This document shows, piece by piece, positions 49,677 to 60,000 of a stretch of 60,000 bases of DNA. The stretch is from Membranipora membranacea (taxonomy: Eukaryota > Bryozoa > Gymnolaemata > Cheilostomatida > Membraniporidae). The stretch's first letter is position 1, and the number at the start of each line of letters is the position of its first letter. Below the pieces are notes generated by a model. The model saw only the letters and a program-made list of their open reading frames with translations. It searched no databases and had not been told where the DNA came from. Both the position numbers and the translations under genes were made by a program. The stretch lies in assembly GCA_914767715.1 (NCBI GenBank), contig OU612067.1, positions 34,200,162-34,260,161 on the forward strand. Reading direction: 5' to 3'.

Positions 49677-52600
49677 CTACTCCCCAGCTGATAATATACT
49701 CTGTCTCTGTCCAAACGATGGATTCTCAAAACTCACGTCCATATCAGCGTTCCTCAGTAATACATGGTAATTTCTCCTAAAAGAATAACTATATATATAT
49801 CTCTTATAATGATACCGGATTTTGAGTAGAACACAACGAACGGCTCCCAATCACTTGACAGCTGTCTCAGATACTCAATTTTCCCGAGTTATAAAGACAT
49901 CTAGCTTGTCTTGACAAGCTTTGTTTGGTAGGGGGGGACAAACACGCCTGCAAAAGTTGACAAGCTTTGTCTCCCCCCCCCCCCACCGAATAAAGCTTGT
50001 CAAGACAGGCTAATAGACATCAAACTATCCAGGATAAGTAAACTCAACTATAGAGATTTTAATATGATACAGGTGACAACATTCACAAGCCGTTTTTATA
50101 TTAATATTTTGTTATCAGTAGGATTTAGTCTGCAAGTCGTTTTATAAAAAGTAGACAGCAGCTGTTACCTTCCTACATTTATTGAATAACCTATCATTAC
50201 TTTGTTCTATATATTACTGAATGTAATGAAGCCCATGATATGATTATAAGTAAAACTTACTTTCTCTTGAGGACGAATACGACGACCACCACTATAAGGA
50301 TGAGTAGTAAAGGTATACCTATACCCAGTCCTATACTTGTACCGCTATGTGATTGGCTGGATCCTAGAAATAAATGAACCAATCAGCACAGACTTTACAT
50401 GTGGGCTCATTGAGATTATACTTAGCTCCAGTAGCAATCATGTTATACGAGTTGATTCAACATCTCGATTGATAAAAGAAAAGCCTGACATCATTAAACT
50501 GGCCTGAGATTTTCATTCATCTACCTGTCGTGGAGTCAGCGCCTGTTAGACTATCAGATGAGGATGACCAGTTATATTAATGTTGTATTTTGAAATTGTG
50601 GGTGAATATAATGAGTAGAATCAGCGCTCAAATAATAGCATCCAACATTAAGAGAATATGATAATGGAGACTTGCTAGATACGTCAATGAATTTACACCC
50701 AAGTAATAAGTCAGATTTCCATGTTGATCTCACCTTGTTTACCAGCTTTAGGCATCTTATCAGAGCTATCTTTTCCAGATGTTTTCCCTGTTGGTTTGCT
50801 CACAGATTTCTCTGTGGTAGTTGGTTTGATAGTAGTGGTGGTAGTAGTAGTTGTTGTGGCGGTAGTGGTAATTTGTGGACTAGAGATCCGTATAGCAAAC
50901 CCTGATTTTTGTGTTTCGACATCAGATCTAAATATGACAAAGAAGCCACCAGGAGCAGTGATATTGATAGATTTACCAGTCATATTTTTGCCGCAGTATT
51001 TCTGACTTCTTATATCAAGATAATCATTGTGACAACCTCGGCGCTCCTCAAGGTCCATGAACAAAAACTCAATCTGTAAACAAAGAAAACTATATGTGCC
51101 ACAGTAAAATAGTGTAGCGTCCATCATCACTATTGTGAAGGTTACTTGTGAACTTCAAAAAGACAACCGTATGAATAATTTTGATGCAAAACATGAAATA
51201 TTTATTGAACATTAAATTTGGACTTTCCTATTCTACTGGTGAGCTACTGCCGGCCGGAGGGGAGGACAGGAGAAGTAACCAAGCAAAGCAAAGAAAAGTG
51301 GCCTCCTCAGTATCTCAGAACAGACACAATATGATCTTACCGTAATATCTACTGCACCAGGAGCATTGACATTGACGTAACAACTTTTCTCTGATGGGTA
51401 GTTCATGGGGAAGTTGGGACTTTTCACCATATAAGGCAGTGTTGTGATTGTCTTTCCATTGTCACTACATATATTAGTGAAGCTCAAAGTCTCGTAGTCT
51501 ATTCTGAATGGTTTACTGTTAGCCTGAGTGGGTTTGTCGAACCTGAAGGATATGCTATGACTGTCAGGCTTCACGTATCGGCGGGTGACATTTCTACAAA
51601 AGAGAGGCAGAGTAAATTGACCCACAGGTGACCCTGATAATGAAATCCATTAAATGACAATCTTTTTCTTAACTGTCTTGAATGTAATGGTAACTCCAAC
51701 ATGATCAAAATCGGCTAGAAAAGCTTCTGTTACAGGCCATCATTTTACTCGTTTACTAACAAATACACCATTTTTGATAATATTTCTGACAAGATTTCTG
51801 CATACTACCCAATCAAATATAAAAACAATCAAGTTGATTGATTGATTGATTTTATTTCTATCACTAACATGATATATGTTGTGAAAAAAAGGTGTTAAAA
51901 ACTGACGCCCATGATATAAAAATGATATCGGTATAACATACATGGCTTAAAATAGAAGTAAAAAGTCTCTGAGGCTGGAAGTCATTTAACATGAATTATT
52001 ATACAAGTTTATTTAGCTTGAGTGCTGCCTGGCGTAAAAAAAGAATCTCTGCCCCAAGTGCTTCTGTATTTAATAGTATGATATCGTCCTGATGGGCACT
52101 TTTCATTTAGAAAATGTTTGTCTTCATGTATATATTGCAGTAGTAAGGTTTTAGTTTTGGCATCTATTAGATTGTCGATGTCCCTATCATCTTCGAGGCC
52201 TAGTTTGAGTGCCTCTTAAAAAAAGTGTCGGAGTTGCTTTTTATCTTTAGCATACAGGGATGTGTAAAGAATGGGCAGACAGTAAGTAAGAAGGGAGATA
52301 ATAAAACTTTTAAATAGCATCCTAGCCAGGGTGGTTGAACTTAAGTAAACAAAATTTCTAACAATATACATTCTTTGACTAGCTTTTGTTGCCACAGAGC
52401 AAGGAAGCCTTGCACAGAGTTAATGTGCTCTTCAAAACGAAGTTTGTTGTCTATCTGTACACTAGATGTTTCACATTGTCACTAAAACGGATACTAACAT
52501 TATTCAAAATCATAGCAGGGGTGTCTGGCTTAATCCTCTTAGTAGAAAACAACATTTCTTGGGTCTTACTTGGGAAATGTTTTCTACTAAGAGGATTAAG

Positions 52601-54034
52601 CCAGACACATCTGCTATGATTTTGAATAATGTTAGTATATGTTAGTATATGTTAGTATATGTTAGTATATGTTAGTATATGTTAGTATATGTTAGTATAT
52701 GTTAGTATATGTTAGTATATTGCCTAAGGAGTTCAGGCAGAGTTTCTCATCATTCATCACAGGGAAGAGTTAGTTTCCTTCTGCCATAGAATGGCAAACA
52801 TGATAAAGAATCATGTTTTTCTTTTTTCATTATTTTCACAAGCATAAGTGATAACATTCTTTTTTTTCACAAAATGTGCTTAATATAATTAAAGATACAA
52901 TAAAATCACAACCCAGAGATGTACTATAAGAAGTAGAGCCTTACCCAGCACCAGAACAGAGAGTAGTATTACTGCCGATAGTTAGACGACCGGCAGCACA
53001 GTCTGGGGATGTCGTCGCGTCGCTCGTTGTGTATGAGTATGAGATGAGATCAGCGTCTACAGATATCCGACAGTTCTTAGCAGTGGACGGATAGTCAAAG
53101 GGCCACCCAGGGCTGAGTATCGTTCCTTTACCACTAGAATGTGGGATTATTAACTGTGAGCTCACGCATATACCTAACCACTTCTCTCGAGTTGTTCCTG
53201 TAATTTTGTAGAACGTGAATAAAGACATTTCTCTACTTAAATAAGTAAGGTATAGCTTGGAAAGGTGCCTATACAAACCTTTTTAGTATTGAGTACCTAA
53301 AGGCCAAGCAACAAAACAAATTTCTCTATTGGTCATACATTCATACATCATTACATGCCCAAATAGTGTAACCCCTCAATCTAAAATGACCACACCCCAC
53401 TCCGCCTGAGAAACCAGGGAGAGATACCAGGGACAGATACCAGGGAGAGATACCAGGGAGAGATACCAGGGAGAGATACCAGGGAGAGATACCAGGGAGA
53501 GATACCAGGGAGAGACACCAGGGACAGATACCAGGGAGAGATACCAGGGAGAGATACCAGGGACAGATACCAGGGAGAGATACCAGGGCGAGTTACCAGG
53601 GAGAGATACCAGGGACAGATACCAGGGACAGATACCAGGGAGAGATACCAGGGAGAGATACCAGGGAGAGATACCAGGGAGAGACACCAGGGAGAGATAC
53701 CAGGGAGAGATACCAGGGAGAGATACCAGGGAGAGACACCAGGGAGAGATACCAGGGAGAGATACCAGGGAGAGATACCAGGGACAGATACCAGGGAGAG
53801 ATACCAGGGAGAGATACCAGGGAGAGATACCAGGGACAGATACCAGGGACAGATACCAGGGAGAGATACCAGGGAGAGATACCAGGGAGAGATACCAGGG
53901 AGAGACACCAGGGAGAGATACCAGGGAGAGATACCAGGGAGAGATACCAGGGAGAGATACCAGGGAGAGATACCAGGGAGAGATACCAGGGAGAGATACC
54001 AGGGAGAGATACCAGGGAGAGATACCAGGGAGAG

Positions 54035-54065
<31 letters not shown>

Positions 54066-57000
54066 TGTATGTTTATATTTGGTCTCAATCTCTGAGAAAT
54101 AAAACTGTCTCTGTAGGGTGCTCTGTAAAAATTATTAAAACTGTTGATTCTGTAAAAATAAATAAAATGATAAGACCATAAAAAAATACTATTACTTTTG
54201 GAAGACACTATTTAGGTATTTGATACATTCTGCTCTAAAACATTTGGCACGGATCTGCACGCGGAACTTGACTGATTGATATCTGCCTGACGGCAGCTGG
54301 TTAAGACGGAGTAGTGGTTCATCTTCGGTGGCAATCATACGGAGGCTCTTTACTTTCAGTATATTAGAGTAAAGGTCGTCTACGGGTGTGAACGTAAGTT
54401 CGCCTGATAGGTAACCTGCAGTTCTTATCACAGATTTTAACTTTTTCTTAGAGTCTGCGCTCAGATGACTATATAGCACAACCAGGTGGTAGGTGATTAC
54501 TGACTCTATGAAGGACTTGTAGCAGGTCGTTATTAGTTTCTCAGTGACACCGAGATGGTATAGCTTGGCGATTATATGTAGCCTTTGGCGAGCTTTCGCT
54601 GTAGTTTTCAAGGTGTTCAGAGTAAAATCCAGTTTGTTGGTAATAATGGTGCCTAAGTATGTAAATTGTTCTACCTGCTCAATTGAAGTATTGTTTACAA
54701 GCAGTTGTGGGTAGCTTGGGTTATTTATCCCTTGCATTGCACATGACCATTTCTTTTGTTTTCTTTGCATTGAGTATTAGGTCATTATCCGCGCACCATG
54801 AGTTGATGGTATTAGTCATTGTTTGAAGTTCAGATGGCTGGTTTTCTGTCAACAATTCAATGATCACAGTGTCGTCGGCATATTTTACTAGTTTGATGTT
54901 GCTTGTTGATGGCATATCGACAACATAAAAGGAGAATAGTAGTGGGCTGATGACGCATCCCTGAGGGCTTCCAGTTGAAGTGCTCAATGATTTTGACGTG
55001 TTGAGTGATGTAATAACTCGCTGTGTTCTATTTGTAAGGAAGTTATATAGCCAGTTGATGATGTTAGGATTGATGTTGTAGCTATCGAGTTTGCTGATTA
55101 TTGTGGCAGGATTGATGGTGTTTAAAGCACTAGAAAAGTCTATAAAAAGAGCTCGGATCCGATTTTTAGCATGGCCGTCAAGATGTTCAGTTACCGAGTC
55201 GATCAGAGTGATTAGAGCATCTTCAGTAGACCTACCAGACTTATACGCAAACTGGGTGGGGTCGTCTAGTAATGGTGAGAGTCGTTTCATAACCAGACGC
55301 TCGAGACATTTGCCCACGATGGAGGTAAGGGCTATCGGCCTAAAATCTTTAGGATCTGATGCCCCTGCACACTTAGGAATAGGTTTGATATTTGCTGTTT
55401 TCCAAACTCTAGGCATAACACCTTCCTGAAGTGATCGATTAAAAAGCAGTGTCAGGGGTTGTGCTAGAGAGAGACACCAGGGACAGATACCAGGGAGAGA
55501 TACCAGGGAGAGATACCAGGGAGAGATACCAGGGAGAGATACCAGGGAGAGATACCAGGGAGAGATACCAGGGAGAGATACCAGGGAGAGATACCAGGGA
55601 CAGATACCAGGGAGAGATACCAGGGAGAGACACCAGGGACAGATACCAGGGAGAGATACCAAAAGAGATACCAGGGAGAGATACCAGGGAGAGATACCAG
55701 GGAGAGATACCAGGGAGAGATACCAGGGAGAGACACCAGGGACAGATACCAGGGAGAGATACCAGGGAGAGATACCAGGGACAGATACCAGGGAGAGACA
55801 CCAGGGACAGATACCAGGGAGAGATACCAAAAGAGATACCAGGGAGAGATACCAGGGAGAGATACCAGGGAGAGATACCAGGGAGAGATACCAGGGAGAG
55901 ATACCAGGGACAGATACCAGGGAGAGATACCAGGGAGAGATACCAGGGAGAGATACCAGGGAGAGATACCAGGGAGAGACACCAGGGATAGATACCAGGG
56001 ATAGATACCAGGGAGAGATACCAGGGACAGATACCAGGGAGAGATACCAGGGATAGATACCAGGGAGAGATACCAGGGAGAGACACCAGGGACAGATACC
56101 AGGGAGAGATACCAGGGAGAGATACCAGGGACAGATACCAGGGAGAGATACCAGGGAGAGATACCAGGGAGAGATACCAGGGAGAGATACCAGGGAGAGA
56201 TACCAGGGACAGATACCAGGGAGAGATACCAGGGAGAGATACCAGGGATAGATACCAGGGATAGATACCAGGGAGAGATACCAGGGAGAGATACCAGGGA
56301 GAGATACCAGGGAGAGATACCAGGGAGAGACACCAGGGAGAGACACCAGGGACAGACACCAGGGACAGATACCAGGGACAGATACCAGGGAGAGATACCA
56401 GGGAGAGATACCAGGGAGAGATACCAGGGAGAGATACCAGGGAGAGATACCAGGGACAGATACCAGGGACAGATACCAGGGACAGATACCAGGGAGAGAT
56501 ACCAGGGAGAGATACCAGGGAGAGACACCAGGGACAGACACCAGGGACAGATACCAGGGAGAGATACCAGGGAGAGATACCAGGGAGAGATACCAGGGAC
56601 AGATACCAGGGAGAGATACCAGGGAGAGATACCAGGGAGAGATACCAGGGAGAGATACCAGGGAGAGACACCAGGGACAGATACCAGGGACAGATACCAG
56701 GGACAGATACCAGGGAGAGATACCAGGGAGAGATACCAGGGAGAGATACCAGGGAGAGATACCAGGGAGAGATACCAGGGAGAGATACCAGGGAGAGATA
56801 CCAGGGACAGATACCAGGGAGAGATACCAGGGAGAGATACCAGGGAGAGATACCAGGGAGAGATACCAGGGAGAGATACCAGGGAGAGATACCAGGGACA
56901 GATACCAGGGAGAGATACCAGGGAGAGATACCAGGGAGAGATACCAGGGAGAGATACCAGGGAGAGATACCAGGGACAGATACCAGGGAGAGATACCAGG

Positions 57001-59309
57001 GAGAGATACCAGGGACAGATACCAGGGAGAGACACCAGGGAGAGACACCAGGGAGAGATACCAGGGAGAGATACCAGGGAGAGACACCAGGGACAGATAC
57101 CAGGGACAGATACCAGGGACAGATACCAGGGACAGATACCAGGGAGAGATACCAGGGAGAGATACCAGGGAGAGATACCAGGGAGAGATACCAGGGAGAG
57201 ATACCAGGGAGAGATACCAGGGAGAGATACCAGGGACAGATACCAGGGAGAGATACCAGGGAGAGATACCAGGGACAGATACCAGGGAGAGATACCACTG
57301 AGAGACCACCACAAACTCATTTATAATGCTGTGCATATCAAGAAGCTGAAGCTGAATCCACCACTGTGCAAAATCAGTTCCTATTCAATGATTATACACT
57401 GGCCATAAGTCTGAATAATCATGTTTATACCTTCATTATTCCACTTTATACAATGATTATACCACATTCCTGGCAAAATAATGCAACTATAATTATTCAA
57501 TGTATGGTATGAGTAGACAACTTATTCAATTCAATTGTAATTATACAGTATAACATCATCTATTTATACAATCATTATCCCGCATGGAATAAGCTCTGAA
57601 TATGAACCGATTTTGCACAGTGCACGTTTATAACGATTATTACCTTCTATCTTGACGAGCATACCGAATCCAGTATAAGACTTAGTATTTCTATATGTGA
57701 CTGTATAGTCCTGATAAGCGTTACTATGGTACATCTTATCATCTATAGTCACTGTAAAGTTGTGACTGTCCTTACATAACTTCTGAGAGCCAACCTGAAT
57801 AATAACAGTCAAGTGTCAACAAATTTTATAAATCTGCACAAAATTTTATGAACGTTGAGCCGTGGAATTCTGAGTAGAGGGAAATGTGGCAAGGAAAACT
57901 TATCCATACGCTTCGATTAGCAGCCAATATGAAGTGACAACAAACCCATAACTCATGATTGGAGAGAACATGTAGTTCTTCATGCAGTGCCTTTCATCAA
58001 TTTGCACAAAGTAAGTGGAATGGTATCGACAATGTGTTGACATAGTTAGTAGTGGCATTGTGACAACATAGTAGTGAGTTAGAAGTGACACAGTAGTGAG
58101 ATAGTAGTGACACAGTAGTGAGATAGTAGTTACACAGTAGTGAGATAGTAGTTACACAGTAGTGAGATAGTAGTGACACAGTAGTGAGATAGTAGTTACA
58201 CAGTAGTGAGATAGTAGTTACACAGTAGTGAGATAGTAGTTACACAGTAGTGAGATAGTAGTTACACAGTAGTGAGATAGTAGTGACACAGTAGTGAGAT
58301 AGTAGTTACACAGTAGTGAGATAGTAGTTACACAGTAGTGAGATAGTAGTTACACAGTAGTGAGATAGTAGTGACACAGTAGTGAGATAGTAGTGACACA
58401 GTAGTGAGATAGTAGTTACACAGTAGTGAGATAGTAGTGACACAGTAGTGAGATAGTAGTGACACAGTAGTGAGATAGTAGTGACACAGTAGTGAGATAG
58501 TAGTTATACACAAGATTCACAGATAGTAGTGACAGAGTAGTGCTTATTTGGCTCTGACCTGGATGTAAGTCTCATCACATCCTCCTGCCTCTTCATCTAA
58601 TCCGAGCAGCTGTAGAGATATAGACTCATATAACACCAGGTCGAATGGATAAGTGACTCCGACTGCAGACTGAGATACCTTAGCAGGGAAGCTAGATGAG
58701 CTGGCCAGATAAATCGGGACGAACATGTGATGTCCCGCATTGTCCTTAGTAAAGAACTGGTAGAATATTCTGTACCCAGTGTATGCCTGAACCTGTTAAT
58801 CAAAATACATGTTCATCTGGTTGATTCGATAATGTTCACAATGACGTTGGATAGGAATGTTCTCTATGTTCATTGAGACAGTTGTCCAATCTTTTATCAG
58901 GTGTAAGACAACTTCACCTACTTATCAAAGTTCAAAGATATTTAAATTTGCATCTTTATATCCTGTGGAAGGGATGGTGGCGCAAATCGCCCCTCAGTAC
59001 AGTCACATGCAATTAACTGGAGATATGTTACATTGTGTATTCTCTATGACCAGTAGTGCCCGACTCATTTTTTGTATTTTGGTTACAGCCTGATATTATG
59101 TAACTGACCTGTCCGCCTGCAGGGAATGAGATAGTGAATAGTACACTTGACACTTGGCTGACGTTGAGAGATTTATACTCTAGAGGACTAGTATCTGTTG
59201 TCTGATTTGACATACACATCACTTGCTGGCTCTCTCCGTAGTCTAATGTTAGTGTGGTGTACTGACACGGCGTCGCTCTCGACGGTCTGAGGATATTAAC
59301 ATTACAGGT
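49677..59309 (-). CDS. CUB-domain receptor B, type I membrane protein, 3' part (529 aa seen), 9 exons; N-terminus outside window or unseen
   Basis: Exons in order: 59309-59109, 58792-58559, 57794-57644, 53197-53179 (19-nt microexon), 53133-52945, 51593-51341, 51073-50734, 50363-50261, 49776-49677; 1590 nt, compatible phases. There are at least four CUB-type modules. The third spans residues 202 to ~300 (starts CGKGTILSPGWPFDYPS). The fourth spans ~308-408 (VKSPNFPMNYPSEKSC, MDLEERRGCHNDYLDIRSQ, KYCG). A Thr-rich stalk (~410-455) is probably O-glycosylated. Membrane span 473-494, then a KRK stop-transfer and a 35-residue cytoplasmic tail with FENPSF (513-518), an NPx(F)-type motif. The microexon supplies half of the first Cys codon of the third CUB domain; without it the frame fails. 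No signal-peptide exon was found up to 60000. Introns hold two minisatellites and two LINEs. Confidence 0.83.
49902..50012. mobile_element. Hairpin MITE, 111 bp, with 9-bp TSD
   Basis: The left end TAGCTTGTCTTGACAAGCTT is the inverted counterpart of the right end AAGCTTGTCAAGACAGGCTA. G- and C-runs lie inside the arms. The flanks are AAAGACATC (49893-49901) and ATAGACATC (50013-50021), 8 of 9. It lies in the last intron of CUB gene B. Confidence 0.85.
51832..52634 (-). mobile_element. LINE 3' fragment with inverted 5' end (fold-back)
   Basis: On the minus strand, a broken frame contains SIRFSDNVKHLGVQIDNKLR and FEEHIN, typical of the segment after the RT domain in CR1/L2-type elements. The 3' end finishes in an ATCA/TCAA microsatellite tail (51834-51853). 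The other end is a near-perfect inverted repeat: 52497-52552 pairs with 52578-52634 around a ~25-nt loop. It lies in an intron of CUB gene B. Confidence 0.75.
52626..52722. repeat. 10-bp tandem repeat (about 9-10 copies)
   Basis: Units of ATGTTAGTAT are directly adjacent to the fold-back. The unit is present once inside the arm, so it probably expanded from the LINE end. Confidence 0.93.
53410..54036. repeat. 13-bp minisatellite, left block (~48 copies)
   Basis: Unit CCAGGGAGAGATA, with variants at a few positions (acagata, agacac). It lies in intron 3 of CUB gene B and is the same array as 55467-57296, split by a LINE. Three units make 39 nt, and no frame of the minus strand contains a stop. 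Confidence 0.97.
54037..55467 (-). mobile_element. 5'-truncated LINE (CR1/L2 superfamily, Rex1-like) inserted in the minisatellite
   Basis: On the minus strand the reverse transcriptase frame enters from the repeat and shows FRPIALTSIVGKCLERL, FIDFSSALNTINP (motif A), GSPQGCVISPLLFSFY (motif B) and KYADDTVI (motif C). A frame change near 54770-54721 leads into the C-terminal part (ending 54192), with QFTYLGTIITNKL. The 3' end has a (CATA)n microsatellite tail at 54037-54071. The 5' part including the endonuclease is missing, so it is a dead-on-arrival copy. The minisatellite on both sides fixes its ends. Confidence 0.9.
55467..57296. repeat. 13-bp minisatellite, right block (~140 copies)
   Basis: Continuation of the array at 53410-54036. 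Two 12-bp variant units (CCAAAAGAGATA), at 55659 and 55827, lie in nearly identical surroundings 168 bp apart, showing duplication of a larger block inside the array. The minus strand is open in all three frames for over 600 codons each. Confidence 0.97.
58070..58505. repeat. 22-bp minisatellite (~20 copies)
   Basis: Tandem units of AGTAGTGAGATAGTAGT followed by GACAC or TACAC, in the intron between exons 2 and 3 of the visible part of CUB gene B. Confidence 0.95.
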
Positions 59310-60000
59310 CTTGGTGTGATGTGTGGTATAAAAAAACTACAGTATTTATGATATCTGGAATATGTTACTGCAAATATAAACTTAAAATAAATTAAGTTTA
59401 GACCATCTGGGGGTAGCTTTATGTTGGCTAGCACTAAACTTCTGGTCGTGGTGAGAGTCTATATAGTATAAAGGGGTGAGTAAATGTTAGCTAGCTATTA
59501 AGTTAGCTATTTCAAGCATATCCCGAGAGGCTTTTTGTATTCAGTCTATTTCCTCTCAACGCACAGCAGCACACTTCAAAGGGTGGCTCCGTGTAAAAAA
59601 AAAGACCACAGCATCTGAAATACTTAAACTAAAGATACACTGTTTGGCAGGAGGAAATCGACAAATCAGAGCAAGCAGGGATTATAAGATAGAATTATAT
59701 TTGGCAGTGATGAAAGATGAATCTTGCTCTTTTAGCCTACTTCCCCATCAGATTCCCTGAACTCTCAAAATAACACAACCAGGATACAATGAGGAAATAT
59801 TGATTACAATAAAGACAGCATCGCGACAATCACGACACAATCACGACACAATACCGACACAATCATCGACACAATCACAGGGTGTAGCTGGAATATTTGA
59901 TGACTTTGATAAACTAGTCATCATTGAAATTTGTGAAATACATCAAAAGTACCACAAATATTATAAATGATTTTCATTCCATAGATTCCTATCAATAGGC
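59310..60000. other. Region upstream of the first visible CUB gene B exon
   Basis: No signal-peptide exon is recognisable on the minus strand. A minus-strand CTATATAG at about 59465 could be a TATA element but has no ATG-exon after it. A short tandem repeat, CGACACAATCA, lies at 59826-59878. Confidence 0.4.

Noticed and set aside
49731-49737. GTGAGT in the last exon of CUB gene B as a splice donor
   Set aside because: Reading through gives a sensible 32-residue cytoplasmic tail with FENPSF and a stop, and no downstream exon was found. Kept as a possible alternative only.
55449-55991. A 180-codon plus-strand frame of repeated RDTRERYQGEIPG
   Set aside because: The same minisatellite read on the other strand.
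53410-57296. CRISPR array
   Set aside because: Units are 13 bp, contiguous and without unique spacers. The DNA is eukaryotic.
54721-57336. An 871-codon minus-strand open frame, and two of ~619 codons in the other frames
   Set aside because: Almost entirely the 13-bp minisatellite read in protein code, continuing into a truncated LINE reverse transcriptase. All three frames are open only because the repeat lacks stop triplets. Not a protein-coding gene.

Overview
This window is animal (metazoan) nuclear DNA. Genes are split by short GT-AG introns, and several match metazoan families: an RNFT-type RING ubiquitin ligase, TTC1, and CUB-domain surface proteins. The DNA is AT-rich and full of small non-autonomous DNA transposons, 5'-truncated CR1/L2-like retrotransposons and minisatellites. 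A marine invertebrate, perhaps a sponge, would fit, but the sequence alone does not settle the phylum. Most ORFs here are only exon pieces, so I rebuilt gene models by joining exons with matching reading-frame phase; every model listed closes without internal stops.

Layout. 207-5047 (-): complete RNFT1/RNFT2-like E3 ligase gene (9 exons, 363 aa). 5048-7069: spacer with a 548-bp inverted-repeat transposon. 7086-10127 (+): complete TTC1 gene (5 exons, 269 aa). 10870-22406 (+): three genes for small secreted cysteine-rich peptides (60, 66 and 76 aa) with the same three-exon plan. The first two share exon sizes, cysteine positions and promoter layout. They lie among MITEs, a decayed copy of a TTC1 exon and long AT-rich spacers. 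23644-33729 (-): ten-exon CUB-domain protein (513 aa) with a degraded LINE in one intron. 35455-36970 (-): possible short CUB-like gene or alternative first exons. 38479-44255 (-): seven-exon gene for an unrecognised single-pass membrane protein (366 aa). 44256-49676: gene-poor, with a diverged ~600-bp duplication. 49677-59309 (-): 3' part of a CUB-domain receptor with a Thr-rich stalk, one membrane span and a short cytoplasmic tail. One of its introns is swollen by a 13-bp minisatellite that has itself been invaded by a LINE.

Working together. The two large CUB genes and the peptide genes all encode surface or secreted products. The window therefore looks like an extracellular-protein neighbourhood beside two housekeeping genes (ER ubiquitin ligase, TPR co-chaperone). 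No sequence evidence links them in one pathway.

Most notable: the secreted peptide family with its shared promoter; several MITE families that all make 9-bp target duplications; three cases where a tandem duplication copies an exon end with its 5' splice site, one of them in-frame (39-bp units); and the LINE inside a 13-bp minisatellite that is open in all three frames.
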